Both the position numbers and the translations under genes were made by a program. From Gaertneriomyces semiglobifer (taxonomy: Eukaryota; Chytridiomycota; Chytridiomycetes; Spizellomycetales; Spizellomycetaceae), in assembly GCA_025558075.1 (NCBI GenBank), contig JAHLKF010000021.1, forward strand, positions 186,001 through 250,000: a stretch of DNA of 64,000 nt. The letters run 5' to 3'. The notes under the pieces were generated by a model. That model searched no databases, was not told the DNA's origin, and saw only the letters and a program-made list of their open reading frames with translations. Position 1 is the first letter of the stretch. Each line of letters begins with the position of its first letter. This document shows, in pieces, positions 33,834 to 42,265 of the stretch.

Positions 33834-34460
33834 ATGGGCTATCCAGAAATATTCATTGAAGAACTTACCAAGGCTTCAGTGGCTGATAACTATGACGATG
33901 CTATAATGGAATGGAAAGTCGAGAGTTATGAGCATAGCAAAGCAAATCGCTGTATTTGTTCACACGAGATAGTCCATAACTGCTATGTCACAAGCGTGTT
34001 GACGGGAAAACAACTGATCATAGGGAACTGTTGTATTAACAAGTTCTTTCCGGAAGAGGAAGTTGCAGAAGCACTACGACTTCGGCGTGAATGTCATAAC
34101 AAAACCCGACAGTGTTTGCTTTGTAACAAACGGTATAGAAAGGAGGGTGCTTTGAACGACACCATGTGCGACTATTGTTTTTCTAATAATTTGCAATGCA
34201 TTGATTGTAACCAGTATTACGATTGTTCCGATGTCAAAAAACGAACATGGTGTGACCGCTGTCCACCATGTTGGCAAAAATTCAAGGGGCTACCTGTTAC
34301 GTATCGCCGCTTTGTCATGTTACCGTCTAGAAGAAAAACCAAGGATTGCGAAATATGTAACAAACAAATACCGCGTTTGCCTTTATGGAGTACATATTGT
34401 GGAAATTGTTACAGCAAGTCTCGGAGGAAGGCAAATGCAAACAAAATGTTTGCGGACTAG
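33834..34460 (+). CDS. Multi-zinc-finger protein
   Basis: I choose the ATG at 33834 (208 residues). The first finger-like block reads 'CICSHEIVHNCYVTSVLTGKQLIIGNCCINKFF', a pattern found in phage and large-DNA-virus proteins. Then come four CxxC pairs ('CLLCNKR', 'CDYC', 'CIDC', 'CDRCPPC') and a last pair of pairs ('CEICNKQ', 'CGNC'). The very basic C-terminus suggests nucleic-acid binding. It is the last gene of the cassette and is followed directly by the inverted module at 34480. Confidence 0.75.
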   Translation: MGYPEIFIEELTKASVADNYDDAIMEWKVESYEHSKANRCICSHEIVHNCYVTSVLTGKQLIIGNCCINKFFPEEEVAEALRLRRECHNKTRQCLLCNKRYRKEGALNDTMCDYCFSNNLQCIDCNQYYDCSDVKKRTWCDRCPPCWQKFKGLPVTYRRFVMLPSRRKTKDCEICNKQIPRLPLWSTYCGNCYSKSRRKANANKMFAD

Positions 34461-34479
34461 AAGAGTTCTTCAAAGTCAT

Positions 34480-34722
34480 TTGTAGCCTTGTGTAGCCCTG
34501 TGTAGCCTTTTCGTGGCTACACTCCATAACTGGAGTGAGGAATCGTCTTTAAATAACATGTTATATAGATAATTTTATGGAAAGAAAAAGTGTAGCCCTT
34601 GTAGCCATCATTTCAGAGTGTTTTATATATTTTGAAAAAAATTTCAATTTTGAAAATCGTTTTTGAAAATTGAAATTGAAAGAGAAGGAAAACGGGTGCT
34701 ACAAGGGCTACAAGGCTACAAA
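34480..34722 (-). repeat. Inverted internal copy of the 240-bp GTAGCC module
   Basis: This is the complement of the copy at 30624-30866. Together they enclose the primase-helicase, the HTH protein and the zinc protein. The matching copy in the right terminal repeat is at 46093-46332. Confidence 0.9.
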
Positions 34723-34924
34723 ACACACTGAGGCATTTTTCCGGTAAGCGCTAAAAAGTATTTTTAGACGATGAATGGAATCGGAGGGCGGCGGCGGTTT
34801 CTTTTCTTTTTTTGAAAAGGAAAGTTTTTTCTGAAGGACATTGAGTTCACGCAAAAATATAAAAGGGTGGTGTTATCGATGTCTTCCCTCCTCTGTTATC
34901 AATTCAAAAACACTTTCTTCGACC

Positions 34925-34978
34925 ACTCCTGGAGCATCTTCCCTGCACTCCTGGAGCATCTTCCCTGCACTCTGGAGC
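34925..34978. promoter_or_regulatory. CTCCTGGAG palindrome cluster
   Basis: Three copies of CACTCCTGGAGCATCTTCCCTG (the last shortened to TCTGGAG) lie between a TATAAAAG box (34858) and the start codon at 35028, probably in the 5' leader. Their likely role is regulatory. Confidence 0.5.
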
Positions 34979-35027
34979 AAGTTATCTCAACAATCTTTTT
35001 CTGCGACCATCTTACGCCTTTTCACAA

Positions 35028-35825
35028 ATGGCAGACAAAAAACCCTTAGCCCGTCTTGCCAGCCAACAGGTTTTACTCATGACCGGTAAAGGCACTAAGG
35101 AAGACACTGCCATTTCTAGACGTATTGCAACCAACGGCTACACGGACAAGGACCTTTTGTGGGAGATGGTAGAATTCGTCAAAGTGGAAGACAAGGTGAA
35201 CGCCGAACTTGCTAGTAGTGCTCGCGCTCTCAACGATCGCATTGCCTTGCATAATTTCAGACTTGACAACATTCCGACTGATGAATTCATAGAGATGTAT
35301 GTAAGCGACGACGGCTTTAAAAAATTCACCGACCGTTATCATCATCCTGGTGTCGTGCATAAACTTGGAAATATGTACGGACTCAAGAATTTAATCCGGA
35401 ACTCGGGCTACAGTCAGTTCCCCCAAGGTGCCCCAGGCAACAGTGGCGGGTACCACACACCTTCCCAACGCCCATTACTTCCGGACCCGATCAACAGTGG
35501 CTCCTACAACACCGTCCAACCCAGAGCATTGCTTCCGCCTCCTGTAGAGGGGGCATCCACGGTTGAAATTCCAACTTCCCCTGTGTCACCGGATTCAACA
35601 TCTTCAACACCTTCAACACCTCAAAGTGCAAGACGCAGATCCGAGAATGATGCTGGTCAGCCTCCTGCTAAACGGAGGCAAACGAAGTGTGGAAATTGCA
35701 ATAAAGAGGGACATAGGAAGAACCGTTGCGAAGACCCGTGTTCCAAATGTAATCAAAAACATCCGGGAAAACCGTGCCCACCATCGGAAATGAACCAAGC
35801 GTCCGCATCAACAGACGCTGAGTAG
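35028..35825 (+). CDS. Zinc-knuckle (CCHC) protein with disordered linker
   Basis: The ATG at 35028 gives 265 residues. A helical N-terminal domain (1-130) is followed by a Pro/Ser/Thr-rich linker, a basic stretch 'PPAKRRQTK' that could be a nuclear signal, and a retroviral-type zinc knuckle 'CGNCNKEGHRKNRC' (CX2CX4HX4C). A further 'CSKCNQKHPGKPC' follows. The order helical domain, linker, knuckle recalls Gag-like nucleocapsid proteins. It likely binds single-stranded nucleic acid, either as a genome-packaging or a replication accessory protein. No homologue was recognised in element B. Confidence 0.75.
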   Translation: MADKKPLARLASQQVLLMTGKGTKEDTAISRRIATNGYTDKDLLWEMVEFVKVEDKVNAELASSARALNDRIALHNFRLDNIPTDEFIEMYVSDDGFKKFTDRYHHPGVVHKLGNMYGLKNLIRNSGYSQFPQGAPGNSGGYHTPSQRPLLPDPINSGSYNTVQPRALLPPPVEGASTVEIPTSPVSPDSTSSTPSTPQSARRRSENDAGQPPAKRRQTKCGNCNKEGHRKNRCEDPCSKCNQKHPGKPCPPSEMNQASASTDAE

Positions 35826-35880
35826 TGTAGTTATCATGTGTTGCATTATCATGTGTTGTGTGTTTCATGTGTTGTGTTTT

Positions 35881-36114
35881 TCATGCATGTGTTGCATTGT
35901 ATTTTTCAATACAATTCTCATCGTCCGAGTCAGGTAGCAGTACGAAATCTTTGACTTCGCGGCGTCTATTCCAGCATTCGAGGCAATACGGTCTAGATCT
36001 TAATTTTGGAATAATCGTTCCGCAATCCTTGCATGTTGTGCAGCGTTCAGGGATAATAAGGTTTCCTTCAGAGTCATACTGCGGTGTATAAACGGGAAAT
36101 GTTTCTTTGGCCAT
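35881..36114 (-). CDS. Small zinc-ribbon protein
   Basis: The 77-residue protein from the ATG at 36114 has 'CTTCKDCG' and 'YCLECWNRRR', giving two CxxC-type pairs spaced 17 residues apart, then an acidic tail ('PDSDDENC'). This fits a treble-clef or ribbon finger. It may regulate transcription. Confidence 0.65.
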   Translation of the reverse strand: MAKETFPVYTPQYDSEGNLIIPERCTTCKDCGTIIPKLRSRPYCLECWNRRREVKDFVLLPDSDDENCIEKYNATHA

Positions 36115-36220
36115 GTTGTGATATCTTTAATTAGGAAACAAGGGAATAAATTGGTTGTGCGGTTGAACCAGAATGTATAAGTTCTGTGCCAATGTTTAAA
36201 TAGAGTTATTTGTATTAGAA

Positions 36221-36547
36221 ATGGCTTCGAAATGGTGTTCGCGTCCTCAGAACATGGGGATATCTGACATTGCAGATAATATAATTCGATATGCTATGCG
36301 GTTAACTCCAGCGAAACGAAAAGAGTTCTCCGCAGATATCGAACAGCATAGCGAAGCGTTTGGAGAAGAAGTCATAAAGGCACTTAAGGCTTGCGTTTTA
36401 CTTGATGAGTTATCTGAAAAGCACCCTGCTACAAAGAAGAGGGAAGTCACAAAGAAGAAAGCCTCGAAACCGATACCAAAGGAAACGAGCACACCGAGCG
36501 GACCACCGAGCATTGTATTTGACAAGGAGGATGAGTCAGACGATTAA
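36221..36547 (+). CDS. Small protein with basic/acidic tail, unknown
   Basis: The 108-residue protein from the ATG at 36221 has a helical N-terminal half ('SDIADNIIRYAMRLTPAKRKEFSADIEQH'), then a Lys-rich segment ('KKREVTKKKASKP') and an acidic end ('DKEDESDD'). A charged tail of this kind suggests DNA or chromatin contact. Function unknown. Confidence 0.6.
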   Translation: MASKWCSRPQNMGISDIADNIIRYAMRLTPAKRKEFSADIEQHSEAFGEEVIKALKACVLLDELSEKHPATKKREVTKKKASKPIPKETSTPSGPPSIVFDKEDESDD

Positions 36548-36870
36548 GTGGAGTGCGTATAAATAAAAGTGTTTAGATTTCTATGACGGATTGAGTATTC
36601 GTCACAGAAATCTCTGTGGAGCCTGCTTATTAGTCGGAAGTGCTCATAGCCGGTTACTTGTTGGTTTATGGTCGGCTTAACGTAGTAACAAAAACATGCC
36701 GAGAGAAAACAATCTGTTAGTAAAAAAGCATCAAAGATGTCCTTGATGACAAGGACCACAGATTGCAAATCCTTTATCAGCACGAGCATACTGATTTTGG
36801 GATCTGGGGGAGCACTGAAGGTGCTCCCCAATCATATGCTTCGAAAAAAAGATTTGTCCCTAAACGCAAC
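36548..36870. other. Spacer before the capsid gene
   Basis: No supported gene. A plus-strand frame at 36718-36880 reads protein-like ('HTDFGIWGSTEGAPQSY') but has no start codon and runs into the capsid gene's antisense strand. It may be a decayed small gene. A short AAATCTCTGTG-type inverted repeat lies near 36580-36625. Confidence 0.35.
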
Positions 36871-38106
36871 CTATATAACAGCAACGACCCCACCAATGGA
36901 GAGAGTAACATTCTCGCTGTAATTAACAAGAAGTCTCACCGATACCGGCACTGGGTTTTCATGAATTGTGGCAATACGCAGGAGACTGTCTGTCCCTACG
37001 AACGACAAAGCGGCACTCGAAGACTCGGTGCGGTCTTGAAAACTCCAGCCAAATGAGAACTGCTTCGAGTCATAATCAGCGAATGCGATATCCATATCGC
37101 CGAGTCTGTCAAAGTTATTCTGGGATAGTTGGGATACCAGCAATGTCTGATTATCGGTTGGTGAATGTGTAAAGCCGGTTGTCCCACTGGGGATTGTCAA
37201 AGCACCAATAAGTAGACGCCATTCCCTGAGATCCCAAGAGGAATAGTTCAAAGCAGCATCTTTGGTAGTGTCCGTGTTTGCTGTATCGACAAACATGGCA
37301 TCGAACGCTTGAAGGGAGCGCACTCCTGACATGTGGAGAATGAAAGTGTTCCGCTTGCCACGCGAAGCCGCCACCTCAGTTTGGGTTGTTCTGGTGTAAT
37401 CGTAGTAGATGCTCTTGCCGTCAGCAATGGCTCGAGTGACATTCACGACCCTCTGCGGGTTCGGAGTGACATATGGCATTAGGAGACGAATGTTGGTAAC
37501 ACGGATTTCGTTCACATTGCCACTGGGGAATACGGAGGCAGGATCAGCAAGGACGATGCTGAACTCGAGGGCCTGATTCGGAAGGGACCAAACATGGAAA
37601 TACTGATCAGTGTTGGGATGACAGAATCCTACCCACGGGTGTGTGTTCATAGAAACAGTTGCTCGAGTGCCGAATACATTATCGTTCGAGTAACCGCTAA
37701 GTTGTCTCAGCAATTTCTTCTGGCCGACCGGCAGGTTCTTGTAGACACTGTTCAAGTACGCCGGGTAGTTATCAATCTTCTCAACGATCTCACCACCGGC
37801 TCTGATAGTCAAAGACTGAATGATGGATTCGAGGCCGAGATAAGTGTTCTTAATACCAGCACCAGGAGTCACAGCGGTTCCGTTGTTATAAGCGGAGATA
37901 TCCATAGACAGGACCATTCTCTTAAGGTCAAAAGAGGTCTGGTTGGAATCACATACAATACGGATGGGTGTCAGATTGCGGTTCTTTGAAGTATAGTCGG
38001 CTTGACCGATTGGAGAGAAGGAATGTACACCTTCTCCTCTAGGGTCAGTGAATGGCCGAGCAAACGTTTGAGTATTTACCAACCAATTCTTAGGGATTTC
38101 AGACAT
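36871..38106 (-). CDS. Major capsid protein (double-jelly-roll type)
   Basis: The ATG at 38106 gives 411 residues. The sequence is beta-rich and shares ordered landmarks with the element B capsid protein: 'GGEIVEKIDNY' against 'SGKIAESIDNY', 'DYTRTTQT' against 'YDYVATTQT', 'LREWRLLIGAL' against 'LKSWRYQLGGW', and 'FSFGWSFQ...ALSFVGTD' against 'FTLRYSFQ...ALNLIGTD'. Length and position beside the penton-like gene and ATPase fit Polinton-like virus capsid proteins, whose trimers form the icosahedral shell. The fold assignment rests on these cues; a structure prediction would settle it. Confidence 0.82.
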   Translation of the reverse strand: MSEIPKNWLVNTQTFARPFTDPRGEGVHSFSPIGQADYTSKNRNLTPIRIVCDSNQTSFDLKRMVLSMDISAYNNGTAVTPGAGIKNTYLGLESIIQSLTIRAGGEIVEKIDNYPAYLNSVYKNLPVGQKKLLRQLSGYSNDNVFGTRATVSMNTHPWVGFCHPNTDQYFHVWSLPNQALEFSIVLADPASVFPSGNVNEIRVTNIRLLMPYVTPNPQRVVNVTRAIADGKSIYYDYTRTTQTEVAASRGKRNTFILHMSGVRSLQAFDAMFVDTANTDTTKDAALNYSSWDLREWRLLIGALTIPSGTTGFTHSPTDNQTLLVSQLSQNNFDRLGDMDIAFADYDSKQFSFGWSFQDRTESSSAALSFVGTDSLLRIATIHENPVPVSVRLLVNYSENVTLSIGGVVAVI

Positions 38107-38153
38107 TATGTGAGATTCAAGTATGGTTTAAGAACTTGTATATAAAAAAAAAT

Positions 38154-38726
38154 TCATCCGAATATGCCCCCATAATCATCAGTTTCATTATTCGTATATT
38201 CGGATGTGTCGAAATTCACAAATGTATTCTTAAGCGCTCTGGCACATGGTTCATTAGAAGCAACTTTCTTTGGCTGTTGTTTTGGTTTGTTCCTTGCTTT
38301 TTCCGTTACTTCTCTCCAGTAAGTCTCGTCTGCCTTTTTCTTTTCCAATGCCAGCCGTTTCTTCTCTTCACGAAGAGCGCGTTTCTTTTCGCGTTCCTCT
38401 TTAAGTATCTTTTTGGCATCTTCGACACGCTGCTTTTCTGCTGCTATCCGACGCTCCTCAGCCCTCTTCTGTTGCATGGAGCGGAGTTGTTCTGCACGTG
38501 CCTTTTGTGCCTTGGTGATGGCTTTTTGCTGCTTTTCAGAGAGAACCTTTCGTGGCTTATTTTTTGCTGGTTCAGGTGCAGGTGGTGCAGGTTCAGGTGT
38601 AGGCTGTGGTGCAGGCCTTTGACCAGCATCTTGAACCGGTTGTTGAACAGGCTGTTGTTCAACGACAGGAACCTGTACAATTTCAGGTTCCGCACTCGAA
38701 ATATGTTCGACTTCTTCTGCTGACAT
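38154..38726 (-). CDS. Putative scaffold or internal capsid protein
   Basis: The 190-residue protein has a Pro/Gln-rich N-terminus ('QPVQQPVQDAGQRPAPQPTPEP'), a long Lys/Glu-rich single helix ('KQQKAITKAQKARAEQ' to 'KKADETYWREV'), and a short tail ending 'YGGIFG'. It lies directly upstream of the capsid gene on the same strand. Element B has the same layout (57849-58352), including a 'EKQKAALQKAQAAR' match and an 'VIFG' tail. Conserved position and coiled-coil character fit a scaffolding protein whose tail binds the capsid; this is inference. Confidence 0.65.
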   Translation of the reverse strand: MSAEEVEHISSAEPEIVQVPVVEQQPVQQPVQDAGQRPAPQPTPEPAPPAPEPAKNKPRKVLSEKQQKAITKAQKARAEQLRSMQQKRAEERRIAAEKQRVEDAKKILKEEREKKRALREEKKRLALEKKKADETYWREVTEKARNKPKQQPKKVASNEPCARALKNTFVNFDTSEYTNNETDDYGGIFG

Positions 38727-38755
38727 GTTGGTTTATATGATAGTTTATAAAATTT

Positions 38756-39481
38756 TCAATCCAAATTGTCGTTGATATCGTCAGAAATGACAAAACGCAC
38801 AGTTAATGGACTATTTAAGGACAATTCATTGCCGGATATACTGTCGATAAGGTGGAACTCTATCTTGGAAATCACATCGTCGACTGGAAGATACGGACCT
38901 GCGCTATTATCAAAGACAACAACGTCTCCAAAGTTATCGGGTATCATGGTTGCCACCACCAATTGCTCTCCCTCATTAAAGTCGCTGAGGAACTGCACAC
39001 CGCGTACAGAAATGTTGGATGTCAAGAGAATGGGATATGATCCTGATAGATCTACAGGATTCTTCATTGTTATCGACTTGTAGTAACCGGAATCCTGAGT
39101 TCTAGAGGAACCCATCAAGCGATATGCAGATGTTCCTCTTCCGGCGTGAAGAATTTTGAATGTCTTGGTGCCAGTGGTCGATATGGTTAGCCTTCTTGTT
39201 ACGTAGTTGTAGGTCACATCATATGTTTGTGATCCAGCCGAGTTCAGAGCATCTCGAATAGCGGCCGGAAAGTTTGATATCGTGTAGTTACCTGCAGGCA
39301 AGGAGGCAATCTTTGGAGTAGTGTCCGATTCTTCGATAATTGCAACCTTGTTATTGGTTTCATTGATGAGATCATAGTCTTGAATGAAGGAAACACTTAG
39401 GATCTTGAGATACTCGACCTTTCTTGGAGGTATGGCAAAGGATCTTGATTTCAGGCTGCAGTATGTGTATTCGTAGAGCAT
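38756..39481 (-). CDS. Minor capsid (penton-like, single jelly roll) protein
   Basis: I choose the ATG at 39481 (241 residues). It aligns along its length with 55728-56477 of element B: 'KILSVSFIQDYDLINETNNKVAIIEE' against 'RIVSVSFLQNWDSTNETNNQIAFVEQ', then 'PAGNYTISNF' against 'PGSYTVVSI', 'TYNYVTRRLTISTTGTKTFKIL' against 'SYDDVSKRLRIYTTGSKDFKIL'. Size and all-beta pattern fit the penton protein at fivefold vertices. It diverges from the ATPase gene across only 44 bp. Confidence 0.78.
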   Translation of the reverse strand: MLYEYTYCSLKSRSFAIPPRKVEYLKILSVSFIQDYDLINETNNKVAIIEESDTTPKIASLPAGNYTISNFPAAIRDALNSAGSQTYDVTYNYVTRRLTISTTGTKTFKILHAGRGTSAYRLMGSSRTQDSGYYKSITMKNPVDLSGSYPILLTSNISVRGVQFLSDFNEGEQLVVATMIPDNFGDVVVFDNSAGPYLPVDDVISKIEFHLIDSISGNELSLNSPLTVRFVISDDINDNLD

Positions 39482-39525
39482 CACTTGATTTCTTCTATAC
39501 TTAATGGTAATAAGGAGAGAAAAAA

Positions 39526-40239
39526 ATGAAGAACTTCAAGCCCAAAGCAATATATCCCAAGAATGGGAGCAAAGACGATCCTCGAGTGCCCGTGCAATTA
39601 GCAAGTCCGCCGTTATGTACTACATTAGTCGCTCCACGGAAAAGTGGCAAAAGTGCCCTTGTTTGTGGTTTGATAGATGATGTATATGGCAAAGTGTTCG
39701 ACGAGGTTATCATCATGTCGGATACTGTTCTCTTTGACAAATCCATTCAAGAACTTGCACGAATAACGAAGCACAAGCACATCTACTTTACTGACGACGT
39801 TTCCAATGATTCCATCAAGGAAATCGTAGAGAAACAGAAAGCGACAGGCTCACAGAAAAGCGTTCTCCTCTACATAGACAATGCAGCAGACTCTGCACGT
39901 TCAAAGGATCTCAGTCGAGAGTTGGATCGTTTATACACAAAGGCACGACACTTTAACATTTCGATAATTGTATGTTGTCAAAGTATCACGTCGCAACTCA
40001 GTCGCAAGCAAAAGAATTGCTCGACAGAATGGATTGTTTTCAATAACAATGCAGAGGACATGAAACAATTGGCCAAAGTCCTGTCAACAGCCTATGCGAA
40101 TGAAAAACAAGTTCATGAGTATCTGGTTGAATGCACAAAGGAGCGATACGCATTCTGCTACATCAATCTGGCAAAGTCGACCGCGAAGGAGATTTATCGA
40201 TATGCAACTAATGCGGACGGCTTTCAGGATTATTTCTAA
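39526..40239 (+). CDS. Genome-packaging ATPase (FtsK/HerA-A32 type)
   Basis: The 237-residue enzyme from the ATG at 39526 has a P-loop 'APRKSGKSAL' (36-45) and Walker B 'VLLYIDNAAD' (113-122), followed by 'SIIVCCQSITSQL', the sensor strand with Gln typical of A32-like packaging ATPases. It would pump DNA into the capsid. The homologue in element B (54978-55691) keeps all motifs. The pair of divergent penton and ATPase genes is kept in both elements. Confidence 0.9.
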   Translation: MKNFKPKAIYPKNGSKDDPRVPVQLASPPLCTTLVAPRKSGKSALVCGLIDDVYGKVFDEVIIMSDTVLFDKSIQELARITKHKHIYFTDDVSNDSIKEIVEKQKATGSQKSVLLYIDNAADSARSKDLSRELDRLYTKARHFNISIIVCCQSITSQLSRKQKNCSTEWIVFNNNAEDMKQLAKVLSTAYANEKQVHEYLVECTKERYAFCYINLAKSTAKEIYRYATNADGFQDYF

Positions 40240-40249
40240 TTGTTGACGA

Positions 40250-40323
40250 CATGCTCCAGGAGTATGCTCCAGGAGTATGAGGAGTTTTGCTCCAGGAGCA
40301 TGTTCCCTGCTCATACTCCGGAA
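40250..40323. promoter_or_regulatory. CTCCAGGAG palindrome cluster between convergent genes
   Basis: Three CTCCAGGAG copies and a CTCCGGA half copy lie between the 3' ends of the ATPase gene and the 105-residue gene. Because no promoter is needed here, the motif could act in transcription termination or as a boundary site instead. Confidence 0.45.
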
Positions 40324-40337
40324 ACGAAGGTCTTAAC

Positions 40338-40655
40338 TCAAGTCGCCTGGTTGCGAAGATTCCCTTCAACCTTGTCGATAAACTTGTCGCCTTCTTGTTG
40401 AAGTTTGGAGAGTTTTCGAACAGCGGAGCCGCTTTTCTCTGTTAGCCCTGCGGTGAACCCTCTTGCTTTCTCGTTGAAAAGGCCTGGGGAATCATTAACA
40501 GCCTTGTTCACACCTTCGATGGCCTTTTGGGCTTTGTTCAGACCGGACACGGCTCTTCCAGCAAAGGTCCGACCTTTTGCAAGGAAGGAGGGTGCGTTAT
40601 TCCAAAAAGTCTTTAAGCGGGATTTTCCGCTGTTGATAAACTTGGCAAATGGCAT
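40338..40655 (-). CDS. Small basic helical virion-type protein
   Basis: The 105-residue protein (ATG at 40655) is Lys/Ala/Gly-rich with amphipathic helices ('KFINSGKSRLKTFWNN', 'GRAVSGLNKAQKAIEGVNKAV'). A similar product sits in the same relative place in element B (60246-60554: 'FFGKPKARVSNFFQKM', 'FLEHMARYGADAGN'). Small amphipathic proteins of this type in adenovirus-like capsids help break membranes or bind DNA; the assignment is speculative. Confidence 0.6.
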   Translation of the reverse strand: MPFAKFINSGKSRLKTFWNNAPSFLAKGRTFAGRAVSGLNKAQKAIEGVNKAVNDSPGLFNEKARGFTAGLTEKSGSAVRKLSKLQQEGDKFIDKVEGNLRNQAT

Positions 40656-40726
40656 TTAGCAAAGAATAAAGGTATGCTAGTTTACTTGTAGACAAAGAGG
40701 ATTTTTTTGATCTCGATAAAGTAAAC

Positions 40727-42229
40727 ATGTCTACTTACAGGGCAAATGCACTCGAGTTTGCCGGGATCAATAGAACCCAGTCAATTGCAAACGTTCAGAA
40801 ACACCAAGTGGGATATGCAGTTGATTATGACAAGTTGGATGAATTTGGCAAACCATCAGTGGTCTTTGCTTGGAACAGAAATATTCATGGAACAGACCTT
40901 GCCACAAAGAAGAACTATGTAGCGCCGGAACAAGTTTCATCAATCTCATCCAAAGAGGCGCTGCGAATATCAGCGGCTAAACATCTCACACAAGCCTACA
41001 AGGATGGCCTTGAGTATGTTCAAGCGGAAAAGGATTACCGAGCCAAACAAGAATACCTCGATAGGATTACACCGGGACGATCAGGTGGGCCAGGAAAGAA
41101 TCGTGTTTCCATCGGAACCAACACCTCAACGTCAGGTCTTCCAGTTCCAGATGGTAATGGGGTGGTCGCACATTACGCTCCCGAGGTGACTGCGATGACA
41201 GGACTTATGTTTTCGGCTCCAGTTGGTGGTAAGGAGGCAATGCCCCAGCCAACAGGAGTTGGATCGAGTGGCGGTCTTGTGATTGCAACCAAGGAGACAG
41301 AGGTGTGAAAAGATCCGACTACAGGTCTTGGAGTGGTAAACGGCGCGACAGGATCAACGACTCCGCTTGATCCGATGGTGATTTCTCCACAGGAACCGCC
41401 GATGCCAGGGCTTTTCCCCAACTTTCCAAGTCCTACTTCATCTACTACTTCCGAAGAGCCAGATGTTGCTGAAGTGCCAAAACAACGAATCAACCCAGAT
41501 GACCTTGTCATCGCTTCTACTGTGAGGAACCCTCAAGATGTGGAGGATATTCTCGAGTCGAATATAATCGATAATCGCTTTGTGCCGACTCCCGCCATGA
41601 CACCATTCCGCTTTAGAGGCCGTCAAAGCGAGTCCTTAGCAGGTCAGAAGCGCAAAGGAACTCCGCTGCCCCGTATGGATAAGAAGCGACAGAGAACAGA
41701 TGTACCGCTTGATGGGATGCAGCCATTGGATGAGATTGGTTTTGTAACAAGTGTTACTATACCAGGTGGAACAGGAACGCGTGTTCCTCATAACGCGGCG
41801 GTGTTGACAACGGTCATACCCGAGCCATTGAAACCGGGTGTGAAGCGTCCGGCATTCCGACAACCAGAGGAACGGCAAATCAAGAAAAGAACTCGACTCA
41901 ACGATGCGGATGAAGATATCATCCGTCTCGAGCCGGTAGAGGTGGTGGAACAGGCACAGAAGCGGAGAAAAGCGACACGCAATGTCAATTACGCCTCTGC
42001 TCCTGGTGTGGAGCACCCGTTCGATGAGGAGCCATGGGAAAGAACGACAGGTGCACCAAGGAATCTTCGGCCTATTGCGGCGCTTAGAGGGAAGAAGGAC
42101 ATAGATTATGCTATGGAACGCCCTGATCCTTTAATATCCGAGGTTGTCATTCCGACTGTGCAACTGCGTCGCAGGAAGGCAGGGCCTTCCTCTACAGAAC
42201 CTGCTCGAAAGAAACAAAGAATTATCTAA
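40727..42229 (+). CDS. Large virion-associated protein, disordered C-terminus, split by TGA
   Basis: From the ATG at 40727 the frame runs to a TGA at 41306-41308, then continues in the same frame to 42229 (499 residues apart from the stop). The N-terminal third is ordered, with 'YAVDYDKLDEFGKPSVVFAWN' and a helix 'KEALRISAAKHLTQAYKDGLEYVQAEKDYRAKQEYLDR'. The rest is Gly/Pro/Thr- and Arg-rich with patches such as 'KKRQRTD' and 'AQKRRKATRN'. Element B has a like-sized, like-built gene beside its small basic protein (58600-60192), whose helix 'EAVEGFLAIEKEKANQAYFDEL' resembles this one. A core protein or capsid cement is possible. The stop would remove the whole basic region. Confidence 0.65.
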
Positions 42230-42265
42230 GATGCGACCGTTTTATATTGGGTGTTTCTTAACAAA

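Noticed and set aside
36718..37056. Protein-like plus-strand frame before the capsid gene
   Set aside because: It lacks a start codon and continues antisense through the capsid gene; at best a decayed small gene.
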